Source: Blastomussa wellsi (Eukaryota; Cnidaria; Anthozoa; Scleractinia; Plerogyridae). Taken from it: a stretch of 64,000 nucleotides of DNA. This document shows positions 50,801-61,700 of the stretch, piece by piece. The stretch is from the NCBI GenBank assembly GCA_947652115.1, contig OX393570.1:14355968-14419967 (forward strand), in the 5' to 3' direction. The translations under genes and the position numbers were made by a program. The notes below the pieces were generated by a model. That model saw only the letters and a list, made by a program, of their open reading frames with translations, had not been told where the DNA came from and made no database searches. Each line of letters opens with the position of its first letter. Position 1 is the stretch's first letter.

Positions 50801-53800
50801 GTTTATTCACAAGTCAAGAACAAAAGTATCTAAAGCTAAAAAATCCTGCAGTATAACCCATTTAAGAAAGACACACGTAAAGCGATGTGAAGTTTTAATG
50901 ATGGTTTTTTTTTTCTACAATCACCAAGATTGTCTGTTTGCTTGAAAAAATTCAATTTTTTATGCTGCATAGGGTTCTTTGTTTTCTTTCAAAACTACAT
51001 TTCTTACAAGTTTATAATTTTAGTGATTGGCTTATCTGCAAAGGCACTTTCAGTTGATTAATTGTATTTACATTTGCTACAGAGGTGCCAAGCTAAAAAG
51101 CGAAAGCAGGGAAAAACCGGAAACGAAGTGGTGAGGTCACTCAGTTTCCAGTTTCACAGCTTTCTCTTCTTGTTTCGATTGCGTGTGCTCCCAAAATAAA
51201 CCGCCAGCTAAGCAGGCTATGTTTACCCTGCCTCAATTATTTTTATTTTCTATTATGTTTAGAGCGGCATTTTACACACTCCTTAAAATTGCCAAGTTAT
51301 TGCTGACTGTGGTGGGCTATGCACAAGTGACAGTTGTTGCAGAAGCCATTCAACCTTGTGACCCGTCATGTTCACCACCTTCAATCTCTGCTAGTGCCCA
51401 CAATGCTGCAGTTATTCTACAGCAAGCTTTACAGTACATCCCTAGCCCTGGCACAGAGTGCATGTTAAGGAACATGGCTGTCAGACTTGCTGGGCATTTG
51501 AGTAGCCTGGTAAGCATTACAAAAAGTACTCTGTATAAATTATCTGAACAAGTCATATTGTACTACATTCAAAGGTGGAGAGTACACAGTCTAATCTTGC
51601 AGAGGCAGGAAATTTTAAGATGGTCTTTCTCTATACACCATTTTTTTTTGGGGGGGGGGGGTAACAGGCTAGTTTTTCTTTTTATAAAGTTATGTTGTTA
51701 ATCGTTTGCCAATCATTTCATTTTCTTACTGCAAAGCAAGTATTTCAAGCCATGAAACCGTTGTTCTAAAAATATACAGCTGAGACTGTATCATTGTTTC
51801 TTTTAACATTTTTCTGGTTTTCTGGCAACCCAACCATGATTTTCCGCAGTAAACTATCTGTTCCATTTGTTTGTTTCTTGTGTTAGTTCTGGAGCATGTT
51901 CATCATTGAAGACCCAGGGGCAGTTAGTGGGGGCGAGGGAATGTCAAAACTTCAGTGAAATAAATGGCAAAGAAAACTTGGTGGGGGTGGGTGGGGAGGG
52001 AAATGAGAAGCCCAATCGGAAATTTTACATTTTACTTTATAAAAAGAAAATATAGATTACTTCATAGAGCGAACGAGTGAGTTTTCCAAAGTTTTGCAAC
52101 TTGTGAATAAAAATCTGTACGTCGCACTTTCTATGAAGTAATCTATATATATTCATCGTCCAAATTGATGTCACAAGTCACCACTATTTTGCAACATTTA
52201 AATTAATACATTGTACAGACTGCCCCTTGTAACTTTATAAAAATGTCATAGGGTGTTGTGTTGTTCATAACATCAAAGAATGACATATTTTTTTAGGTTT
52301 CAGGTCCTTTGCCAGATTTGATTGCCATTAAGTCTGTGCAGCGGTTGTCGTGGGCTGCAGGTGTAGGCATGTTACACCTCATGCAGTCAACAAATGAAGA
52401 GATTCACAAAGTTTATGAAAAGGTTTGCAGTTTTTCTTTTTCAAGGTTTAAGTTCATATGCTAGTCAAGTTTGGATAATTATCTCAAGTCACAGAAAACG
52501 ATCCTGTAAATTAATGCTCTGTAAACGCTTTAGAAATTGCTAGCAGTGGTAACCCATAATTTAAAACATTTTGTAGCATACCGCTTGGACACTGAACTCC
52601 ATGAGCAGCACTTGATGTTGTAAATATCTTCTTTAATCTAGATATGGACTAAGTCTTTCTTACTTTTATTCCAGCCTACCACAAAAGTTCTTGAAAGTGA
52701 CGACATACAAACTGCGAGAGAAGCACTTGAAGTGAGTTCATTACACTATGAAGGGTACCATGTACATGTAGCTTCACAAGCATCTCCAGCTGATAGTAAA
52801 ACTGGATAAGCAGTGCAATCATTTCTTTGATGATATTTTATTTAAAACTATTGTAAGTTATCAAACAAGAAATTTATGTTTTTGAGTGGCAAAGTTGAGC
52901 CTTTTTGCCTGAAAAATGGCAAATTGAATTGCGCGGCCAAAATACCATGTGACCTCAAATCTGATGTCAGTTTGTTTGCAAGCAAAAATGGCAGACGGTG
53001 AGAAAGTAAAGTGTAGAGGTGGACGATATTGCGTTGCTGGGGCTCCAAACAACCAAAGTTGCCAAAATATGTCTTATACCCCGAGTATTAGAATGCATCA
53101 GTTTCCATCCGATCTTTCGCGACTGGAGTCAAGTGAGCGTAAACAAATTCTTGCAAACAGACTGATGTCACACGCTGGAATCTCGCAATTCGGACCCAGT
53201 CTCTTTGCCAGTGTAACTTTAAGCGCTATTAAAATTGATAAGTTTTTATCATGGCGCTTTCAAACTTTGGAATTGTTTGTTTCAAATAGTAATTTTTTGA
53301 ATTATGTAGAGAAAAATTTCGCTTCATAGCCACTTTAAACTTCATGACCACTTGTGTAAAATGCTGTTTGATTGAAATTTGATTTTGGGAATTTCAAGGT
53401 AATCGAAGTTTATGCATTTTTGGAATTTCGGAAGGTAAGACCATCCATGATTGGGTATGGGTATTTTCTGGAATTGCCCATTTTTGCCACTTGGTTGCCA
53501 AATAGCGACTAAGGGATATATACATGTATATTTCATTAGAACTGGTGCTATTTTGTTTCAGGTATTGAGTGTTTGTCTAGCCCTTTGTCCAAGTGCCTTA
53601 GAAACTCTAACTAAGGACAAGTCCTGGCAGTGTTTCATCATTGACCTTCTAATTTTGTGTCAAAGCAGGTAATTAATCGTGGGCTCGTAGTGCGTGCAAT
53701 TCTTGCTGGAGATGGAGAAAGTCAATTGATAAATATTTCCAATAATAACAAGACAACCAGAAATACCTTGCATGGCCTGCACAAGAGAAACAAAACACTT

Positions 53801-55746
53801 GAACTTATAATTCACTAATGTCGCTGATCCTTCTGACACAAATTGGTTTCCTCTAGATAATATATCGGATGTCACACTTCAAGAAATAACATTACTAGAC
53901 CCATGTAGTTGAATTAAATGCTTCAATTATTTGATCGTGTATCACTTTGCCTTGAGGTTTTACATTTAACCGAAGCTATATACTTTTTCAACTGAAAAAT
54001 AGCCCGCGATTTTAACATTCAAAAACGTTTCTTGATATTTTGTCTGTTGCTTTGATAACCAACTGAATATGCAGCCTTAAACAATTTATTGGATGAGGTT
54101 TTTTTCAAGGGCAAGGTAAGCATTATCGACTGAAGCTGAAAGCTGAGGCTGATAACCCTTACCATAGAGAAAGAAAAGCAGTAGTTCAAAAACATAAAAT
54201 AGAAACCTGTTTTTTACACCGAGGCAAACCCGACAATTGTTGTTAATGTCCTTTTTTGTCAGAGCCATTCGCTTCAGTGCAGCAGAACAATTCTTCCTTA
54301 TAGCTACAAGATGTTCCCATGGTCACAGGCCACTTATCTTTTTTATTACACTTCTTTTTACCGTGCTTGTGGTAAGTCGAATCCTTTTTATCTTGTCTGC
54401 TCGTGTATCTGAACATAAAATTAAGCCAAGGTTTGATGGAATGGACCAAGTGCAGCAAGGTCTGAACAGAAAGGACGGATTAGGCTGATATACTCCCACT
54501 ACATATCCTGAGAAAGCTAATGGTACATAAGAGATTTATTACACAAATGTAGCAAGAACCCCTTTGTGTTCATTGATACTGTCTATGTGAAATATCAAGA
54601 GAGCAACAATGGATGACAAAAATGTTGAAAAACACATCACTTCCAGAGTACCCTAGATAAATATTGCCCCGCAAATCTTTGATATAACCTCCCCCTCCCC
54701 CCCCCCCCCGAATCAATGTTGCTTTTGCTATCTACAAGAGATATCAGTACCACCTTGAAAAGGGGAGGGGGGGCGGTTCCCAATCTAAAACAGATTTAAG
54801 GTGATTCCCTAGTAAAAGAACCTGTCATAGATTGCCATTGAAACTTTGCACACATTTGCCACAAGTCAAGAAGATTATAAAAACGCAATAAAAAGTGGGG
54901 CTCACCGTGCCCTTTTCCACGTGACAGTGATGACGAATTTGGCCATTTGCTCATTTTTGATACATGTATGAGCGTTTTGGCTCTTTATAGCTAAATCCAT
55001 GCAATTCCCAGAATACTGGCCATAGATTTCTGGCAATTTTTTCTTATTGAAAGAAAATGCTATTATTATTAAAATAATGAAATAAAAGTCGGGGTCACCG
55101 TACTCGTTATCGAGAATGCAGAATGCACAATGCACACACGACCTGCATTTTTGCTGATTTTTGTCGCCCATTGTCTGAAAATGGTACGTAGCTTTTCTTG
55201 CATTTGCTGCCCATTGAAATTCTTCACAGTAATCATTGATGGTAAGAAAATGGCCAGACATAATGTTCAACTACAGTTTTGTACAAAATGAATGCATACA
55301 AATTGTCAGTCTTGTCCAATTACTAGTTACTGTTACTTCTTTTCATGTCCTTGTTTCACCAGCTCGCATGTTTCTGTTTGTTTGCAGAACTCAATTAAGG
55401 ACCATGCAGGATCATCGTACGAGTACTTCAATTTGTTTTGCAAGTGAGTAGCAGTAGAGATACAGTGATGTGTTATGTTCAAAACTGCAGTTTTCCTCAT
55501 ACACTGTACTTTTTCTTTCACTTTGTAGGGCTTGGTAAGAAACTGAGGGATATGGGGTTAGATTTTTGAAATCGTCTTTGAAAAGACAGATATCCATAAG
55601 AGATGGTCATCATAACAAAAGCCCAGAATTTTGACTTTGTAATAACCTAATTCTTTTAACAATTTTTTGGCTGATCATTAGCTAAATGTTAGCATTGCTG
55701 TGCTGATAACTGTCAACAAAAATTTTGAGTGCAACTTTGCATTATT

Positions 55747-55782
<36 letters not shown>

Positions 55783-58700
55783 TAGCTGTATAGGGTATAC
55801 TTACTGCATGATGTAATGATCGTATGGACTTAACATACAGTGGGTAAAAATGATAAATATGATAAAAGTCTAGAATAAAAAAATAATACTATAAAAACTA
55901 AAATAGCTTTACCTTAAAGTGTCTGTATGGCCTACAGAGTTTTTATGCTTTCAATATCTTTACATTGCATAAGCAAGTATTCCAATTGTATTTTTTGGAT
56001 TCCGCAACTTTTTACCCACAAAATAGAGCTTTAAAGTTTCCCCATCGGACACGCCCAATGAAGATGACTGCGAGTTGCTTCTAAAAAAGGGTCCTGGTTC
56101 TAGAACGGGTCATGACGTCAAGTCAGGAATCGTCAAATCTTCCTGTCAGTTCATTTCACTGTTAATTTCGAAATATGATTAATTGTAACGGATTTCATCG
56201 GAATAATATGTCTGATAGATGTGTTGTTGTGAGGTGTTCAAATTTTGCTGACTCAAAGAAAGGAATTGCCTGAAGTGACGTCATTCTTCACCAATCTTTG
56301 ATCACGCGGTCAACTTCATTGGGCGTGGCCAAGGCGGCAAATTTAAAGCTTGATTTTGGGGTGAAAAGTGACGGAATCAAAAAAAAAATTTCAGGATAGT
56401 TTTCTACACATTCTAGAGATAACAAATCCAAACAATCGCTTTTGACCGTATAGACACTTTAATATTGCAAATAAAAAGGAAATTAATAAAAAATGCTAAT
56501 TTAAAATAGTACCGGTAGGTCTGGTGGAAACATTTAAAAATTGATAATGTGGCCAACAGTAGAAGTTTTCCAGGTATTTTGAGCGCTATTTCACCCAATT
56601 TCCATTATTTCACTACAATAATTAAGCATTATTTCGCCAGCCGATGCAGGAGACAGTTATTTGCAGGGAATCACTTTAGGCTGACAATCAACACAGTCTG
56701 ATAGAGTTAGGTAAATGCTGGCTCCCAAATGTTCATTTGCTCAGTTTGCGGTCTGTGCTGAATTATTTTATTGGAATAAGGTTAGCAGCTTTTTTCAGCC
56801 GTTTGTAGAAAAAAGACACCTAGTTTCCAGTCAAAGGTCTTATTAAGGTCTTTACACTGTGTATGATTCGCAAACAACAATAGGGGTTACATTCTGGTTG
56901 ACTGTAAATGTAAACAGACCTGAAAACATTATTGCTTTGTTTGGCTTTAAGATTGTTATTGCCTTATCTACAGAGAAGAATTCTGGATTGAAAAATGCAC
57001 AAAACATTATTACTGCTATCAAGCACTAATAACAAAATTCTCAGGCATTGTTCAATTTGAGCATTTAGGGTCACAAACCCATGATTTTCTTTTCATACAT
57101 CTGGAAATGCTGACTGGCATTATGCAGATTCTTGAGATACCACAGAATTTTGTTGCCACATTTTGTTTTCAATTTTCTTAAATTTTTACATTTTTCAAAA
57201 GTGTGCCTTCTAGTCAGGGGATGAGAAATAAATCTGCCTCTTGACCCTTGCTGCAGCAGTGGCTTTCAGCAAGGAAAACATTTTTAATGCATGATTTTTA
57301 GTATTCTGTTGCCATGAGGTTTGAAATGTGTGAAATGTGCTTTAGTTACGTTTTTTATAATTTGTATTCGGCTATTATCAATTAGTCGGTTTTATATGTA
57401 TGTTCAGTTTTAACTCATGATTGTTTATATTTAGATTACTTGGTCATGCTTTCTTGACGCACTGCCCCTTGCCAACAGCAGAAATGATGCTAAACACTGA
57501 AATAACGTGGCTTAAAAAGACAAAGGTTGGTCAAAGTGTAATGCAAGAAAATTACTGGTATATTGTTATTTAAATCGCTTGCTCTGTTTGTAACCACATT
57601 GATGTTTCTTTCGTGTCTTGTGTTCAGGATTATGTCCTATCATTTGATGAGGGTAGCTCACCTGTGGATGAAGCGCTGTTAGAAGGTCATTTAGGAGTAA
57701 CGAGAGAGCTTCTACTTTTCCAGACCACTCAGAAGAAATTTTCTATTGGCACACAAAAGGAAGGACCTAATCTTATCAAGGTAAAGAATGTGTTTTGTTT
57801 ACATAAAACACTGGATAACTTTTCAAAGCATAAATCAATTAAAAACAGTTTCCACTGAACATTTAAGCAATACAGGCAAAATTGAGTTACTTAAAACCAT
57901 CATAGAACAGTAACATGTTAAAATACAGTTAAGGAGTAAGCTTTCAAGCTGACCCCTCCAGGGAAAATTGAATTTGCAGTTATCCAATAGTTTAATCAAG
58001 ATGCACATTTGACAAACGTTCAAAACAGAATAACACACATTTTCACTTTACACCACAGAAGCTGGGATAAGCTCTGGCCTGATGGGCCACTAGGCTCGCA
58101 TGCAGCCCACTAAGAAAAATAAATTTATGTGAGATTCTTCAAATAGTACACAAAATATTACTGTGGTATAAGCACTTATTACTCGAACTTTGAGTGGAAT
58201 TTGTCTTAATTATTTTAATAAAGGCCCAATATTATTATGTGCAATGTATTTGAATCATACACAGTTTTGAGCATTTGTTCTATATTGCAAATTCTTTGTA
58301 CTTTTAACTTGTATTTTGTTTTCTGGAGTCTAAAGTAGGAATTAAGTTAAAAGAGAGGTAGTATTTCATGAAGCAATATATTATGCTCCAGTCAAACACC
58401 TCAGAGCATATGAAAGAAACTACATTTTTGTCCACAGAACTAAAATGTAGCCTCACACAGTTTTGTAAAGTGACTCCTTGATATACTTTATAAGTAGACA
58501 CTCGGGTAATATTGGAAATTCACTAATCTTATTGCCTCTCCATTTGCCAGAAAGGCATTGTCATGCTTGCATAGTTCTTAGAGAGAGTAGTACCGTAAAC
58601 ACCCGCAGATAAGCCGCACCCTGAATTTAGGAAAAAAGGTTTCTGAAAGAAATCAAACAAAATCCAAGGTCGAATCATGAGACATCTTCTTCATCGAACA

Positions 58701-61700
58701 TAAACTCGTGCTTAACATTGAAACGGAAAATACTTCAAAGTCTTACCCACAATTTTAGCGCTTTAATATATAATGAACATCCCTTTCTACCAACTTTGAA
58801 AAATGATCGATCTTTTTTGGCATTAATTTTGTTGACAGGAATTTCCTAATAAGTAATAGTCGCCTTAGCTGTGCCTTGTTGACTATTCACTCTTGTGCTT
58901 GTAGTCTAATTGGAGTAGCATGTAAGTTGGTTTGTTTGTGCAGTAGAACTTTCTTCCCAATAAATTTGCCCAAAGAAGCAAAACTCATTTTGGGTTTTCA
59001 AGCTTTTCTCTTGCGACCTGTTCAAACACTTCATGCTTTCATTGATTCATCATAATGATCAGAAAATCGTTAGAGTTTTCTTGTAGTAACTTTTATGACC
59101 TTGCATTCAGTAGCCTTAATTCCAGGCATCTTTTGTTAATGTTATGTGTATTTACAGCTGTTACCGATCACACGCACCATCCAACTATTGTTTCTTGTTT
59201 GGAAATTAAGTTTTGCTGGACGTCAATCATCCATGTTCATGTCTTGAATGATTGCATGCACAAGTTTCGATTTGCTCTTTTATATTGCCAAACACAACAA
59301 CTTTTGTGAAAAGATTTCTATGACGTGCTGAGTAATTCAAAACAGCGTCTAAACATTTGAGCAATCGGACAATAACTCGTATTCTATTCATGTCCTTTCA
59401 AGAGCGTAATATAGTGACAAAACAAAAAGCCGGCCGCTGAAGCGACTACTCTCGCCGACACGTTTCATTAAATTAGTTTTCGGTTGTTTTAAAGGCAGTT
59501 GTGCAATTTCACCAACAATATTCAAGACTTCGCGAGTGCTGTTTCTCTTTCGAAAGGGTGAAAAACAGCTGCTGGGTAGAATTCCTTTCAAAAATGGAAA
59601 GCTGGATGTTGCTAGTACTGCCATGGAAACAGATGATTGACGTCAAATGGAAAAACATCGTTGGAGGTCGTGTGTGATCGGTAACAGCTGTAAATAGGTT
59701 TGGGTAAATGTTTGCTTTTCAGGATCTTGTGGAAGATTTTATATTTCCTGCTTCTAAACTTATCATTGAAGCCAGAAATGGAAGTGGTAAGGAGAACAGA
59801 TTATATGGTGCATGTATTTATTCAGTTACATAGCCACTGTGCACATTGTTGTTTAATGCCTGTCCTTTAAAAGATGATGTCACTGCATGGTGTGACTTAA
59901 GTTCATGATCAGAGTTCATGGTCAAAGTACGATTCATTGTAGTCCAGTCCATGAACTTTCCCTTCCATGCACTTTTTCCAAGGACTGAACACAGGCACGA
60001 GAAGAGAGAGTCCAGGAAAACTTGCATGAGCATGCTGAAAACAAGCCAATCAAAGGTGATGGAAGAATGCTTGCATAAGTGTTAAACTTCCGTGCTCAAA
60101 TTACAAATTCAAATACACAAACAAGTGCTCAACTTTCTTGTGATTAAAACAGTCAGAATTTTATCCAACCAAATTGAATAAACATGTACCAAATCCAGAA
60201 ACACTAGTGGAACAGCTGGAAATGTTCTTAATTAAAAATTCAACACATCAGTAACCGCTAAGAAAATACTCGAACCATAAATAGCACAATGGATGATGTA
60301 GTTCACAAGTGAAAATACTTAATTTGAGTGAGAGATTTGAACTCTTGAGACATATGACATATATTACTAAGTAAAAATCAGGAGTTTTTAGCATTAATTA
60401 CTCATTTGAAAGTGAAGAATGATCATCACATTGAAGAAGCCTGAAAAAATTCAGGATTCAAACCTGTGACCTCCGCGAATACTGGAGGTTACAGGTTTGA
60501 ATGCCATTGAAGCCCATGACCTCTGTGAATACTGGAAGTCGCGGGTTCGAATCCCACAGGTTTCTTCTTTCCAATTGCTTAAATTGGAAATTCTCTGCAA
60601 TGATCATTCTTCACTTTCATCTACGTATCCGCAGTTCAAATATGAAGTATTTCATATACTTCACATTAATTACACGTTTATTGGTTTTGCCGTTCGCTTT
60701 TAACAGATAATGGCTAGATAAAGCTTTTTTGAAAAGCTGTTATTATTTTCACATCCTATTATGACACGAGTGTGGGGCACCAAGCTGAAAATTTACCATC
60801 TTTCATATTTGCCACAAATGTTGCTTTCAACATTGCTGACCCTAGCAGTATGCAAGATGTGTGTCATATATGAACCTAGTAAATGGCCTAGCTCACCAAG
60901 AGTTCTCCGTGTAGCTAAATTGGCTAGAGTGCCCAACTGGTATCTCAAAGGTCACAGATTTGAATCCTGCTGGCGGTACAGAATGTTTCTTTATGCCACG
61001 CTTGTGTCACAATTGATCATTGCAGCTTATTGTTCTTGTGTTCCTGCCTTAGTATATGGCTGCAAAGTGAACCCGTGTGCACTTGTTTCCAAATTTGCTG
61101 CCGTATACACCTTATTCCAAAATGGCTACCATCTTAATATTCTTTTGTTGGTATTCAAATTAGCCCTTCTTGCCTCATTTTTAAGCTAAAAAATCAAAAG
61201 AATATTTTATCTTGAACGAGGCAACAAGGGCCAATTTGGATGTGCATAAGTCAGTGGCTATTTTGGAATAAGGTGTATAATTATAGTTAAAGTGCACCTG
61301 ACCCCAAAATATTTTTTCACTAAAATAAAACTTTTTACCAGTTTGAATTGCATTGCACCTTTTGTTTCTCCTTGTTACCAATTTCTGACTATTATTTTAT
61401 AAAACTCAAAAGTTATGAAAAAGTGTGCATCATTATTTTATATTCCCTATTGACCTCACAAACTGATTTGCATGCATGGTTACAAAGACTTGATGCAATG
61501 CAAATCAGTTTGTGACGTCAAATAGGAAATAGACCCATACCCCTTCTGGCTTGTTTTTGTAACTTTTGAATGCTATAAATAGTCAGAATTAATTTTGGTA
61601 AAAAAAGAAGAAACAAAAGGTGCAGTGTGTTATGAACTGGTAAAAGGTAAAAAGGTAAAGTCTGCATACGATCCTAGTGGCCCATCAGGCCGGAGCTTAT

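Larger units (their letters stand above)
55444..57434. other. Intron 28
   Basis: 2.0 kb with an (AAT)n run (55750-55783) and a TTAA-flanked MITE (55914-56462) carrying a THAP-like start. 56463-57434 shows nothing I can name. Confidence 0.75.
57781..59722. other. Intron 30
   Basis: 1.9 kb. It contains a SINE tail fragment (58058-58105), the end of a GCGGCTTAT-type element (58591 on) and a TIR element (59151-59698). 57840-58057 and 58106-58590 are featureless. Confidence 0.75.

Noticed and set aside
60761..61189. 142-codon open frame on the + strand
   Set aside because: It runs across a tRNA-like fragment and the arm of a foldback, with no recognisable domain.
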